DNA from: Rhodococcus sp. (in: high G+C Gram-positive bacteria)
Lineage (GTDB): Bacteria; Actinomycetota; Actinomycetes; Mycobacteriales; Mycobacteriaceae
Direction of reading: 5' to 3'
DNA: 64,000 nucleotides
NCBI RefSeq assembly: GCF_023264675.1
Contig: NZ_JAHFVG010000030.1
Location: 1 to 64,000, forward strand
Shown here: positions 1 through 9,547 of the stretch, piece by piece
How the letters are laid out: each line of letters opens with the position of its first letter
Position numbering within the stretch: position 1 is the first letter of the stretch
The notes under the pieces: generated by a model
Database searches by the model: none
What the model was told of the DNA's origin: nothing
What the model saw: only the letters and a program-made list of their open reading frames with translations
Translations under genes and position numbers: made by a program

Positions 1-52
1 ATCGCCACTCCTATGGCTGTCCCACCTGTGACATAGACGCTATTAGATAACC

Positions 53-562
53 ATGAGGGACAGGGCGACCGACACGCCGTGCCTACCGTGCCTTCATCCT
101 GATGCGGCGCTAGAGATAACCCGAAACGACATTCTCACAGCGAATCTCGTGAATGTGGTGTACAAAACCGGCACGAGAGACTGCGTGGTCCTCTCCGGTA
201 CCCTGACTGATCCGTACACCGGATCGACCATCGATTTCGTTCGTGGACAACAGACTTCGAGCGCCGTTCAGATCGACCACATCGTCGCTCTGTCGGACGC
301 ATGGCAGAAAGGCGCACAACAACTGTCCCCGGACGAGCGGCGCAACTTGGCCAACGACCCGCGGAACCTCGTGCCCGTCGACGGCCCTACCAATTCGGCC
401 AAAGGAGACGGCGACGCTGCGACATGGTTGCCGCCCAACCGCGGCTATTGGTGCGAGTACGTCAGCCGCCAGATCGAGGTGAAAGCCGCTTACCGGCTGT
501 GGGTCACTGCGGCAGAGAAGGACGCGATGAACCGCGTTCTGGGTTCCTGCCCGGCATCCTGA
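53..562 (+). CDS. HNH endonuclease (DUF1524-type), N-terminally short
   Basis: A 169-aa protein whose C-terminal two thirds match the secreted HNH family related to the GmrSD C-terminal nuclease domain (DUF1524). The signature includes QIDHIVALSDAWQKGAQ near residue 70, the NDPRNLVPVDGPTNSAKG segment and the conserved DAATWLPP. The DH pair and the Asn residues would form the beta-beta-alpha metal nuclease site. Family members usually begin with a signal peptide or TM and about 60 more residues before the TRNDIL segment. Here TRNDIL lies near residue 24, and in-frame stops at 29-31 and 44-46 prevent an upstream extension. The gene may therefore be 5' truncated or start internally. The nuclease core is intact; cellular location and activity are uncertain. 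Confidence 0.8.
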   Translation: MRDRATDTPCLPCLHPDAALEITRNDILTANLVNVVYKTGTRDCVVLSGTLTDPYTGSTIDFVRGQQTSSAVQIDHIVALSDAWQKGAQQLSPDERRNLANDPRNLVPVDGPTNSAKGDGDAATWLPPNRGYWCEYVSRQIEVKAAYRLWVTAAEKDAMNRVLGSCPAS

Positions 563-568
563 CGTCCG

Positions 569-1312
569 TTACTGCTGCGTCGAGTCACCGTAGATGGCCT
601 CGACGGCGAACTGAGCTGCAACGTCGAACGAATCGACGGCCTTCACGAGGTGGTCGAGGGTGCCGGGGTCGAAGTCGTAGCCGAACTCTTCGACACTGTC
701 GAGGAGGTCGGCCTTGTCCTGCTTGCCCATTCCGGCGGCGAGCAGTCGCATCCCGGAGTACTTCGCCAGGCCGTCGTCATAGTCGATCCGTGACGGATTA
801 CGCGCGGGCAGATAAGTCCGGTCGTAGTTGGCCAGATCGATAACCGCAATGTCAGAGCCCTCGTAGTACCCGCCGACGACCTTCTGTGATGTCGAATTCT
901 CCACGACACCAACCCCGGATGCGCCGGACCCGACGTAGTTGTGGTCGACGACAAAAGTCAGACGGGCATCGGAGTCGAGAACGGGAATCGACGTCGGGCT
1001 GAAGTCGATCATCGGCGACTTTCCGGTCTCGTCGAACGTAGGTGCCCACCTGAGTCGATCCTGGGTGAGGCGCACGAAACCAGAGGTCGGTGCCGAATAC
1101 CAGTAGATGCAGGTGGCCCGGTCACCGAGTATCCAAAAGATCGGCGACACGACGTTGGCGTTGATCCACACCTTCGAGTTGTCGTCGATCACGCCTTTGC
1201 GATACAGCTTCACCACACGCCTGAGTTGCTCAGGCAAATTGGTCGCGTAACCCTTGGGTTTGGATATGTACACCCGCATGCGCAACAGCGTATCGGAAAA
1301 CATCTGAAACAC
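569..1312 (-). CDS. hypothetical protein, 247 aa
   Basis: An intact soluble 247-aa ORF on the minus strand, convergent with the HNH gene and separated from its stop by 6 bp. There is no signal peptide, membrane segment or motif that I recognise. It has aromatic-rich stretches (for example IFWILGDRATCIYWYS near residue 57) and an acidic C-terminal half. Its codon pattern matches neighbouring real genes. The start at 1312 is the longest ATG; an internal ATG twelve codons in (1276) would remove the first residues. Function unknown. Confidence 0.6.
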   Translation of the reverse strand: MFQMFSDTLLRMRVYISKPKGYATNLPEQLRRVVKLYRKGVIDDNSKVWINANVVSPIFWILGDRATCIYWYSAPTSGFVRLTQDRLRWAPTFDETGKSPMIDFSPTSIPVLDSDARLTFVVDHNYVGSGASGVGVVENSTSQKVVGGYYEGSDIAVIDLANYDRTYLPARNPSRIDYDDGLAKYSGMRLLAAGMGKQDKADLLDSVEEFGYDFDPGTLDHLVKAVDSFDVAAQFAVEAIYGDSTQQ

Positions 1313-1823
1313 CGCATGTTATGCCACGGAAACAACATCGTTCAGCGCCGTCTGCCGTGCAGGAAACACCCGGTATGTCTGTGCCCTCGCTTGCGCTCAT
1401 CGCGGAGGACGCGCTGGAGGGCATGAACAATGCACGGATGCCCTGGATCGGAGCCCAGGTCATCGGGGTTTCGCGCCAGCTCGCGGCGTCCCGAAATGCG
1501 TGAATGCCCAGCTCTCGGAGCTCCAGGCGAAGGCAGCGCTGGAGGTGGCGAGCAGTGCACCGAGGAGGGGCTATCGGGTTCCAGTTGGAGGTCGCGCACG
1601 GGCGCGTTCCGCGAGTTCGAGGCGGTGGGCTGTGACGGGTTTTTCCACAACCTGTCTCTACACAGAACTATTAGCCTCTCAATACCGCGTATTACTATCG
1701 GTTATCGCCTCGCCCAAAAGACCGTTATGGTGCTAGTCTCATCGCTGTGTTCAACGGATCGGAAACCAGCCAACCGGCAGATATGCCGTTCCGCGGTAAC
1801 GGCGTCGCGATGGACGGAAGACG
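1313..1823. other. gap with probable promoter of the transfer operon
   Basis: About 510 bp with no convincing gene; short overlapping ORFs on both strands have no recognisable content. The second half is AT-richer. It carries TATCGGTTATCG at 1696-1707 and a plausible -10 TAGTCT at 1734-1739, about 90 bp before the first gene of the plus-strand transfer region. A TTATCGG doublet also precedes the PE/PPE genes (14871-14887), so the two regions may share a regulator. The role is inferred from position. Confidence 0.4.
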
Positions 1824-2174
1824 ATGACCGATATCACCTGGGTTACGACGGCGATACTTCTCATAAGCTCGGCGGTATCGGCATGGGCCATCGCTGCGTC
1901 CAAGCTGCTCGCCGGTCGACGGAGAGTGGTGCGGTTGGGTATCGACCCACGCGTGGCGGGCAACGCCGGAGCAGCAGGTGCCACTTCGCTCCTCCTGTCG
2001 GCGATCGCAGCAGCACTCCTCGGTGCGGAGTACGCCCGTCAGACGGCCTCGACCGCAACAACACCCGCATTTCTGATCCTCGCTGTACTCACGTCGACGC
2101 TCAGCGTCGTCTCGGCGTACTGGTACGCGGGCACGTGCACGTCCGTCGTCCGACAACTGAGGGAGTTGGGATGA
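1824..2174 (+). CDS. small membrane protein, transfer region
   Basis: A 116-aa protein with three likely membrane helices: residues about 5-28, 50-70 and 82-105. It begins the plus-strand run that leads into the VirB4-like ATPase. No family is recognised. A role as a small inner-membrane part of the type IV-like channel is inferred only from position. Confidence 0.6.
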   Translation: MTDITWVTTAILLISSAVSAWAIAASKLLAGRRRVVRLGIDPRVAGNAGAAGATSLLLSAIAAALLGAEYARQTASTATTPAFLILAVLTSTLSVVSAYWYAGTCTSVVRQLRELG

Positions 2175-2343
2175 GGGCTCAGGCGTACCAGATGACACCG
2201 GGCTGTACCGGCATGACGCAGGGCACGCCTGACCGCCGCCGCAGATATGCCGCGGTCAGGCGCTCGCACACTTCCACGACACGACGACCACGAACGAACT
2301 CGACACGCGTCACAGCGAGCCAGACCGAGAGGAACGAACACAG

Positions 2344-2625
2344 ATGAACACCAACGACGGAGGATCCGCCCTAGGGCAACTGTCGACCGCAATCGTGGTG
2401 CTTTTGGTCGCTTTCGGCAGCGTGCTGGCGGCGTATCAGCTCTTTCAGGTCTTCAAGAGGAGTGGAAGCGATGCCAAATCCGCCGACACCGAACAGAGTT
2501 CCAAGGACTACCTCAACGTCTTGATGAATTACGGCATCTTCGTCGGACTCCTTGCCGTGTATCAGTTCTTCGGCTCGTGGATCGGCGACATCATCAAGTC
2601 GGTCTTCTCGAGCCTCAGATCCTGA
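2344..2625 (+). CDS. small membrane protein, possible VirB2/pilin-like component
   Basis: A 93-aa protein with two hydrophobic helices (about residues 14-35 and 63-85) separated by a charged loop. This two-helix layout next to a VirB4-type ATPase resembles small TrbC/VirB2-like or VirB3-like components of conjugation machines, but no family signature is visible. The ATG at 2344 follows GAGAGGAACG. A single-subunit channel or pilin role is an inference from topology and position. Confidence 0.6.
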   Translation: MNTNDGGSALGQLSTAIVVLLVAFGSVLAAYQLFQVFKRSGSDAKSADTEQSSKDYLNVLMNYGIFVGLLAVYQFFGSWIGDIIKSVFSSLRS

Positions 2626-2661
2626 GCGCTGCCGTTGCAAAAGGAAAGTGCGAGAAAGTAA

Positions 2662-3024
2662 ATGCAGAAATTTCGCGTCTTCAACCACGTCAGTCGGGTC
2701 GGAGTCGAGTGGCGCATCGGCGACACCCGCTTTCAAATACCGAGCATGACAGCGCTGATGGTGGTCTTCCTGGTGACGATCACACTCGCCGCACTCGCAG
2801 GGAACATCGGGGGAGTGTTCATGACAGTCGTTGCGGTGACCATCGTGATCACCGGACTGATCGCGTTCGGGCTCATCCTCAAGACGGTTCTGCAGATGAA
2901 CAACATGGGACGGCTGCGCGAGACGACACAGATACGGCTCCTGTTCGGTTCCGCGAAATCGCCTCTCTACACCAACTTCTCGACACCCGACCAGGCCAGT
3001 GGGCCCGTGTACCGCAACACCTGA
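2662..3024 (+). CDS. membrane protein, type IV-like transfer component
   Basis: A 120-aa protein with a polar N-terminus (about 27 residues), two closely spaced membrane helices (about residues 29-48 and 51-75) and a basic C-terminal tail. A two-helix hairpin of this size directly upstream of a VirB4 ATPase fits a VirB3/PrgI-like partner, which normally anchors VirB4 to the membrane. The identity is inferred from size, topology and neighbour. Confidence 0.6.
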   Translation: MQKFRVFNHVSRVGVEWRIGDTRFQIPSMTALMVVFLVTITLAALAGNIGGVFMTVVAVTIVITGLIAFGLILKTVLQMNNMGRLRETTQIRLLFGSAKSPLYTNFSTPDQASGPVYRNT

Positions 3025-3094
3025 ACGGCAGATCAGCAACACATCGTCCGGACATCATCGACACACGACGCGCAACAGATTGACGGGGAACGAC

Positions 3095-5704
3095 ATGGGC
3101 AACTACTTGATTCCACTGGCCGCTGCCGAGCACAACATCGTTGTCGCGACGGACGGATCGGTCTGGGCGAATTACGTGCTGCGCGGAATCAACGTCAATC
3201 CGTACGACACGTCGACGATCGCGGCAGGGCAGAAGCAGAACGAGATGCTCTTTCAGGCACTGTCGGAAGTGGATACCAACGATGTACTGATCACCGGGGT
3301 GAAGGTTCGCGTCCATCCTGATGAGATCGCGTCGCGAATCTTCCAGGGAATCAAGAAGGTCACCCCAGAGCAGTACCCGAAGCTATTCGCTCACGTGTCG
3401 GCGTTTCACCAGAAGCGGCTTCACGGTCATCAGGAGTACCGGCGTGTGTATGTCATGTCGGTGAAGCTGCCGACCGGAGGGGTCACGCCCGGCAAGGGCG
3501 CACTGTCGAAGGCTGGAGGACTGGACCCACTGAAGGGTCTGGACTGGAACGACATTCGCAAACGCGATGCCGAGATCGTAGGGCGGATCCCCGCGTCGTT
3601 CGAGCCTGTGCGCACCACCCCGGACCACCTGTCCTGGCTGCACGACCGGATGCGATTGCGGGGTCTGGAGGTGCCGTGCATGCCGAAGGGCCCGCAGCGG
3701 AGGTCGTTCAACGCCAAGGGGTTCTCCGCGGTCATGATCAACAAGACCGCCGACGCCGACATCGTCGTCGACCAGTTTCTCGACGCGGTCGAGAACGGCG
3801 ATGTACCCAAGGTTCGCGCGAGCAGGCTCGGCCAGTTCCGAGCGAACTACCGATCCTTGAAGTTCGGCCAGGCGCTGGCCGTGTACTCGCCCGAGCAGCG
3901 AACCGACACCCTTCCCGATGGTCCGGCCGCATACCAGACCCTCATGGGAATCGAGGAGTACCCGGTCAAGGACACCGACACGATCAACACCTTCACCTAT
4001 CTGGTGGACCAGGATCTCGGGGTGGACGCAGATTTCGCTCTGCGCCTGAGCTTCACACAGAAAGAACTCGCGCCCGCACACGCGAAGAGCTTCAAAAAGG
4101 TACTGGGCCAGGAAAAGACCGCGAACTCGCAGGACGAATTCGACGACGAAGGGTACGACGATCGTCACGCAGAGCTCGGCGCTCTGCGATCGGCAGTCCG
4201 TAAGGAGGCGGGGCCGAGAGGAATGAAGGTCGCAGCGATCTTCGCCTTCGCCGACGCGAACCCCAAAGTTCTCCGGACGGCCATCGACGCAATCCGAAAC
4301 AAGTTCGAGAGCAACGAATTCAAAGTCACCTTCCCTGTAGGTGGACAGTTCGATCTGCTCGAGCAGATGATGCCCGGCTCGACCCGGTCCAGACTGGCAG
4401 AGGACCTACAACAGCTGACCACCGTCCGAAGCTTCTCGGCATGCATGCCTGTGCGACGCACCGAAATCGGAGACGCGGTCGGGATCCCGATTGCCATCAA
4501 CAAAGAGAACGCACTCGGGCAGATCGTGCACCAGGACTTCCTCAACGCGACCGAGGACGGCAACGGTTCCATGGCGATCACCGGAGCGCAGGGCGGAGGA
4601 AAGTCCTACATCATCAAGGTCCTACTCGAGTGGTTCAGCGACCTCCAGTGCCCGACGACGATCATCGATCATTCGCCGCACGGAGAGTACGAAGTGTTCG
4701 CCACGCAGCTGGCCGGAGCCCAGGTCCTGCGGATCAAGGAACCGATTAGGTCGCTGTGCCCGCTGAAAGTGTTCAGCGACGATCTGACGACGGCGCACCA
4801 GGTCTACCTCGAGACCATGTGCAACCTGTTCGGCATCCGCCACGACGACCCGATGACGAATGTGCTCTCAGAAATCACGTCACCGAAGTCACGCGAGCTG
4901 CGCGGTATCAACTCCTCTCGCGACGTCATGGCATACCTGGCGGACAAGCCAGGTGAGGTCATGGACAACTTGCGAAGCAAAATGCAGTACTGGGCTGGTC
5001 AACGGTATGCACGCGCGCTGTTCGATCCCGTGAACAATGCCGGAACCGTCGACGTGTTGCCCGCCTTCGTCCGCTCGCAGGAGGTGCGGTCCGTGATCTT
5101 CCGGACGAACGGACTGCAACTGCACCGCGGCGAACTGACAGAAGACCTCTCGCCGGAGAAGCGGTACGCCCAGGTGATCTACACCCTGATTGCCCGAATC
5201 ACTGCCTACGACTACGCGCGGATCCGGGGCCTGTGCGTTTTCGCGGGAGACGAGATGAGCTTCACCAAGGGATCGAGAGTGGTGGAGGATCTTGTCAGGG
5301 CTCCAGGGGTCAGCGGCCGCAAGGAAGGCAACATCGGCCTGTTCGGATCCCAGGCAGCGAGCCACTTCGACGACGAGAACTACGGCCTCATCAATCGAAA
5401 ACTCGTACTCAAGCAGCAAACACAGCACAACATCGTCGAGGCCTTCGGGTGGGCCGACATACCTCCGACTCCGGGGCTGATCCGGAGGATGCGGACCGAC
5501 ACGTCACCGTCTCTGCCCGACGAACGCGGCACGATTCCAGGTCGTGAGGGCGAGGGTTGGTACAACGACGGCAAAGCGATCGCCCGCATCCAGACCCTGC
5601 CGTTCACTTCCGCAACGACCGCCAAGTTCGCAGACACCCGCGCATCGAAGATGATTCGCGCCGAGGAGCTGTCAGCAGCTCAGACCACCGGAATAGGGGG
5701 CTGA
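3095..5704 (+). CDS. VirB4-like conjugative transfer ATPase
   Basis: An 869-aa cytoplasmic ATPase that would power assembly of, or substrate movement through, the type IV-like conjugation channel. Walker A is GAQGGGKS at about residues 497-504. It is followed by the TIIDHSPHGEYEVF strand/loop (about 523) and a Walker B-like segment LCVFAGDEMS (about 713). Length and the long N-terminal domain fit the VirB4/TraC/TcpF class. I chose the ATG at 3095, preceded by GGGGAACGAC; an upstream in-frame start overlaps the previous gene and encodes an unrelated tail. The gene ends 4 bp before the next GTG, so the two are translationally linked. VirB4 beside T7SS genes matches the pRAW-type plasmid arrangement. 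Confidence 0.85.
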   Translation: MGNYLIPLAAAEHNIVVATDGSVWANYVLRGINVNPYDTSTIAAGQKQNEMLFQALSEVDTNDVLITGVKVRVHPDEIASRIFQGIKKVTPEQYPKLFAHVSAFHQKRLHGHQEYRRVYVMSVKLPTGGVTPGKGALSKAGGLDPLKGLDWNDIRKRDAEIVGRIPASFEPVRTTPDHLSWLHDRMRLRGLEVPCMPKGPQRRSFNAKGFSAVMINKTADADIVVDQFLDAVENGDVPKVRASRLGQFRANYRSLKFGQALAVYSPEQRTDTLPDGPAAYQTLMGIEEYPVKDTDTINTFTYLVDQDLGVDADFALRLSFTQKELAPAHAKSFKKVLGQEKTANSQDEFDDEGYDDRHAELGALRSAVRKEAGPRGMKVAAIFAFADANPKVLRTAIDAIRNKFESNEFKVTFPVGGQFDLLEQMMPGSTRSRLAEDLQQLTTVRSFSACMPVRRTEIGDAVGIPIAINKENALGQIVHQDFLNATEDGNGSMAITGAQGGGKSYIIKVLLEWFSDLQCPTTIIDHSPHGEYEVFATQLAGAQVLRIKEPIRSLCPLKVFSDDLTTAHQVYLETMCNLFGIRHDDPMTNVLSEITSPKSRELRGINSSRDVMAYLADKPGEVMDNLRSKMQYWAGQRYARALFDPVNNAGTVDVLPAFVRSQEVRSVIFRTNGLQLHRGELTEDLSPEKRYAQVIYTLIARITAYDYARIRGLCVFAGDEMSFTKGSRVVEDLVRAPGVSGRKEGNIGLFGSQAASHFDDENYGLINRKLVLKQQTQHNIVEAFGWADIPPTPGLIRRMRTDTSPSLPDERGTIPGREGEGWYNDGKAIARIQTLPFTSATTAKFADTRASKMIRAEELSAAQTTGIGG

Positions 5705-5708
5705 GGCC

Positions 5709-8024
5709 GTGAGCAATCCCTTGATCGACTTCATCGACATCACCGACCGCTACGGGACGCGACTAGTCGATCTGACGGCGGATGTGACCTCGTCGGCCTT
5801 CTCGCCGATGTCGGTTCCGTTCGCGGCAGGGACCTCACTGATCATCGTCGCATTCATGGTCGTCATCAGTTACGGACTTCTCCTGCTGGACATGGTGATC
5901 CGCCAGACGCTGTTCATCGGCATGGTCGGCGATGTATACGACTCAGCGCTGCAATGGATCTACCAATACGTCAATCCATGGATGATCGCCTCGATCGCAG
6001 TGCTCGTCCTCATCGGTCGAATGTGGATCGGAGACAAGCTCAAAACCGTCTCGGGCCCGGACAAGTCGAAGCGAATCGTCGGACTCCAGTTCGAGACGCG
6101 CACTCTGTCTACAGATTTCAACGCGAAAGACTCGTTCGCGAAGCAAGTCCTCGGTCAGCTCGGGAACACCACACTCCTGCTGGGAGTGATAGCGCTGTTG
6201 ATGGCCAACCCCTTCGCCATCATCGGCTGGCTGATGAATTTCGCATCGACGTTCGCAGGACAACTGACCTCGGCAGGCGGCACCAGCGACTCCACCAGAA
6301 GCGTCGCGGTCGACGGCGTGGTCGCACCGGTCCTGCAGATGGTGAACTACGGATCGGCGCTGGGCCAGAGCTGCTCCGAACAATGGTCGCGCACATTGGC
6401 TATCGGCGGAGACGTCAGCGAACTGAGCTGCCTCACCGCCGAGCAGCAAGCCTCCGCCGAAGGCTCCGCCGGAATGCTCATCACAGCAATCGTCGGGTTC
6501 GTAATGATCGGCGCGTTGGCCTACTTCGCCTGGCAGGTATTCAAACCGGCGACGCTCTACCTGGTCCTGACCACCTGGCATGTCGCGAAAGTGCCATGGC
6601 AGGCCGCCTGGATGATCGCGAATCCTGGGCAGGAACGGGAGAAGATCGACAACATCCGCGGCGCGTTCGGTCAGGCCATTGCATCCACCCTCTGGCTGAT
6701 GGGTGCGATCGCCATCGCAACGGGAGGCCCCAGTCTGATCATGGTCGTGGCGCGGGCAGTCACCGAGCGCGGCTTCCCCGCATTCCTGGCCCTGGTCGCA
6801 GTGGCCGCCGCATACGGCTTCGCTGGATGGGCGATGAAGGAGAAATACGGTAAGCCGATCCGGCTCACCAAAGACAACAAGCCACAGTTCGTGGACGGCG
6901 GAACACGAACCTGGAGTGAGTTGTGGTCCAACAATTCGTGGGTGCAGAACGTTCGTGATGCCAACCGTGAGACCGGCCCGTGGACAACTGGCCCCGCCGC
7001 CGACGCGCCGACGTCCACTGCACCGGCGACCCAACAGGACTCGGCCAGAGAGAAGGTCTCGGTGAACCCAGAGGACGAAGCGGTCATCGACCAGGCCACG
7101 GAGACAATGACGACGCCGGTGCCCACTCAGTTCGTCAAAGTCTCCGTGAATCCGACGGCAGTCGTGCACGGAGTAGCGACGACGTCGATCATGGGCGCAC
7201 GCGATGCACTCCACGGCGCACCCGAGAACCAGAGTTCGACCCCAGCGGGCGTCCGGTCCGGAGAGCCGGTCGAATCCCGGAACGGCGGTAAAGACGAACT
7301 GGACGCAGAGGGACTGAACCCGCGCGACCCTGCGGCCGACCACACCGATGCGCGCCAACGGCCCACCACGCCCCTTGCAGTGCAGGCCTCGCACGCAGGC
7401 GGTAGGCATGCAGCCCCCGACGCGTCCGCAGCGGCGCGCCAGCTCTTGCGTCCGGTGGGAACCCCTGTATGGCAGTCGGACCCGATAGATGGGGTAGGCG
7501 AGACCAAGCAGCACGCCGACGGCACCTGGACAGGGCAGGTCTTCGGCCCAGCGGTCGGTGTCGGCCCCATGCCAGGCTTGATCGAGCGCGGAGAGCAACT
7601 GGCGGCGAGCTACCGCGACGCGGTACGGCGAATCAATCAGGACGAGCAGGACGGCGACGAATTCGACGGCGGAATCGTCGCGCGGAACGTCTCGCCCCTG
7701 TCGACCATGGACGACATCGTCTCCGGTGCACTGCGCCGACACCAGGCCGACATCGACGCAGGCTCGGCCGAACTCGCATCACGTGCGGTCAAGGACGGCC
7801 TGGGCGTCGACGGCGCGGTATCGCCGCCGACGGGGGAGTACCTCGCCGAGATCCGGCAGCTTGTCGAGCTGCACAATACGGCGCTGCTTGCCCGAATTCT
7901 CGGTATGCGTCCCGACATACACGCTCCGGACACCGGCGTGGCGATCACGGTCGACGAGGTGCGTGACGACGGAACGGTGCGGCTGAGATTCGGAACGAAA
8001 AGGGGCTTCGGTGACGACATCTGA
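5709..8024 (+). CDS. polytopic membrane protein with long polar tail (VirB6/TrbL-like)
   Basis: A 771-aa protein with a GTG start 4 bp after the VirB4-like gene. The N-terminal ~380 residues hold several membrane helices (for example near residues 40-65, 88-105, 155-185, 255-280, 315-345 and 355-375). The C-terminal half (about 400-771) is hydrophilic, rich in Pro/Ala/Thr and probably largely disordered or cytoplasmic. Polytopic proteins with large soluble tails directly after VirB4 are typical of VirB6/TrbL-type channel components. No sequence signature beyond topology and position is visible. Confidence 0.65.
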   Translation: MSNPLIDFIDITDRYGTRLVDLTADVTSSAFSPMSVPFAAGTSLIIVAFMVVISYGLLLLDMVIRQTLFIGMVGDVYDSALQWIYQYVNPWMIASIAVLVLIGRMWIGDKLKTVSGPDKSKRIVGLQFETRTLSTDFNAKDSFAKQVLGQLGNTTLLLGVIALLMANPFAIIGWLMNFASTFAGQLTSAGGTSDSTRSVAVDGVVAPVLQMVNYGSALGQSCSEQWSRTLAIGGDVSELSCLTAEQQASAEGSAGMLITAIVGFVMIGALAYFAWQVFKPATLYLVLTTWHVAKVPWQAAWMIANPGQEREKIDNIRGAFGQAIASTLWLMGAIAIATGGPSLIMVVARAVTERGFPAFLALVAVAAAYGFAGWAMKEKYGKPIRLTKDNKPQFVDGGTRTWSELWSNNSWVQNVRDANRETGPWTTGPAADAPTSTAPATQQDSAREKVSVNPEDEAVIDQATETMTTPVPTQFVKVSVNPTAVVHGVATTSIMGARDALHGAPENQSSTPAGVRSGEPVESRNGGKDELDAEGLNPRDPAADHTDARQRPTTPLAVQASHAGGRHAAPDASAAARQLLRPVGTPVWQSDPIDGVGETKQHADGTWTGQVFGPAVGVGPMPGLIERGEQLAASYRDAVRRINQDEQDGDEFDGGIVARNVSPLSTMDDIVSGALRRHQADIDAGSAELASRAVKDGLGVDGAVSPPTGEYLAEIRQLVELHNTALLARILGMRPDIHAPDTGVAITVDEVRDDGTVRLRFGTKRGFGDDI

Positions 8025-8040
8025 CAACCAGTATCACTGT

Positions 8041-8049
8041 GATAATATC
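8041..8049 (+). promoter_or_regulatory. GATAATATC box, probable -10 element
   Basis: The AT-rich 9-mer sits in the 59-bp gap before the EspI-like gene and contains TAATAT, a TANNNT -10 hexamer, at 8043-8048. The predicted transcription start near 8055 leaves a ~30-nt leader with a GAGGACG ribosome binding site. The same box recurs across the window. Confidence 0.5.
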
Positions 8050-8083
8050 GCGCTAAATCGATTGGCGAGAAGCGAGGACGATC

Positions 8084-9547
8084 GTGGCTGAATTCAACTC
8101 CGAGGACGACTTTCGGCGGGCAGCATCGGACAGGTTTCCTGACGGAATGCCCACAGGAATGCCCGGAGCGTCGACGCCTCCACCCGGTGCGGCACCCGCG
8201 TCCCCCGGCATCGGCGACGGCCAGTCGCTGAACCAGCCGTGGACGCCCAGTAGCCCCTTACAGCCGCGACCCGTGAGTGGTGATCCCGACGACGAAGCCG
8301 ACGCACCCCACGACTTCGACAGCGGCGGATACGCCGCCACCGGATACGGCGCAGCGCCCGGACGCCACAGCCCCCAGCAGCACAGCGCGGGGCCGATCGG
8401 TGGGAACCCCGCGGACTCGATGGGCGACGACGAGCTGCTGAAACTCCTCAGGCAAGTGGTCGGAGCAAAGCCCGAGCTACTGGCGCGACTGACCGCCGAC
8501 CCGCAGCCGGTGGCAGAGATTGCCGCCCGTTACTCCATCCCGCCAGCCGGTGCGCCGATTCCACAGGCACCGGAACCCGTGGCCAAACAGCGGGTAGTCG
8601 AGCTCCCCGAGGTCGCCAAGATGGGTTGGCGCGGATGGGTCGCACGCACGTTCAACATCGCGATGACCAAGAGCAAGAACGAAGTGCGGCAGGACATCTT
8701 GACCCACGCTCGCGACATCGTCAACACCCCGTTCGAGGACTCGATCGTCATCGGGGTCACTTCCTTCAAAGGTGGGTGCGGTAAAACGCCCGTCACGGTT
8801 CTCCTCGGCGGAATCATCGCTGAGACCCGCAATCAGCCTGTTCTGGCCATCGACGCCGACCTCCACGGGACCCTGCTCGGGCGCGGCACAGACCCAGCGC
8901 AGTGGACACCCGATTCCGGCCACGCCACACTTCTGGCGTCGAGACTGCAGAGTTACGGGTCGGAGCAGAACCGGCTCGAAGACTACGTACATCATGGCGA
9001 GGGATCGCTGGACATATTGTCCGGCAATACTTTCGGAAAGAAGTCGCTGCTCACCCGCGAGCAGTACCGCGCGGTGGTGGACAAGGCGCGCGAGGACTAC
9101 CAGATCATTCTCGTCGACATGTCGCAGGTGAAAGAAGCAGACCTCTACGACGAGGTCATGAAGAGTCTCGACGCACTCGTCATGCTGACCACACCCACCG
9201 AGACGGCGTTGGTGTTCCAGGAGAACATGGCGACGTTCCTCCGCGGCCACGGCGTCGACGCCAAACTGGGGTTGCAGCGCATCACGATGATCAACCACAT
9301 CTATTCCAAGGACAACGCAGACATCGCCACCCTCGCCGAAGGCCTGCGGCTGGCCGACCGCGCACCCGACGACCCGGACCGGCGAGTAGAGGTCTGCGAG
9401 TTGCCGTTCGACCGCCACATCGCCCAGAACACCCAGATCCATCTCGACCAGATTGCACAAAGCACCCGTGAGGAACTGACTCTCGCAGCGGGCGCACTGT
9501 TCGACGCCACCCTCAACGCCAACCCGAAGGAGCAGTCATACCGATGA
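8084..9547 (+). CDS. EspI-like ParA/MinD-family ATPase of the T7SS locus
   Basis: A 487-aa protein with a GTG start. The first ~120 residues are Pro/Gly/Asp-rich and probably disordered. The C-terminal domain (about 215-487) is a SIMIBI ATPase with a deviant Walker A KGGCGKT at 229-235, followed by Pro instead of the usual Thr/Ser, and LAIDADLHGTLLGRG in the switch region. A Pro-rich N-terminus plus ParA/MinD-like ATPase is the layout of EspI-type proteins in ESX loci, which are thought to couple secretion to ATP level. It overlaps the next gene by 4 bp (ATGA). Chromosome or plasmid partition is the alternative reading, but EccD, MycP and EccE follow immediately. Confidence 0.8.
   Translation: MAEFNSEDDFRRAASDRFPDGMPTGMPGASTPPPGAAPASPGIGDGQSLNQPWTPSSPLQPRPVSGDPDDEADAPHDFDSGGYAATGYGAAPGRHSPQQHSAGPIGGNPADSMGDDELLKLLRQVVGAKPELLARLTADPQPVAEIAARYSIPPAGAPIPQAPEPVAKQRVVELPEVAKMGWRGWVARTFNIAMTKSKNEVRQDILTHARDIVNTPFEDSIVIGVTSFKGGCGKTPVTVLLGGIIAETRNQPVLAIDADLHGTLLGRGTDPAQWTPDSGHATLLASRLQSYGSEQNRLEDYVHHGEGSLDILSGNTFGKKSLLTREQYRAVVDKAREDYQIILVDMSQVKEADLYDEVMKSLDALVMLTTPTETALVFQENMATFLRGHGVDAKLGLQRITMINHIYSKDNADIATLAEGLRLADRAPDDPDRRVEVCELPFDRHIAQNTQIHLDQIAQSTREELTLAAGALFDATLNANPKEQSYR

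Noticed and set aside
1321-1736. Two short plus-strand ORFs after the 247-aa gene
   Set aside because: No family content and no clear start signals; could be remnants of one frameshifted gene but not supportable.
5943-7742. 599-aa minus-strand ORF
   Set aside because: It lies antisense within the polytopic membrane gene, with Cys/Arg-rich shadow composition and no ribosome binding site.
8084-9547. ParA partition protein
   Set aside because: No ParB or parS-like repeat is seen. The Pro-rich N-terminus and T7SS neighbours fit EspI better, though partition cannot be fully excluded.
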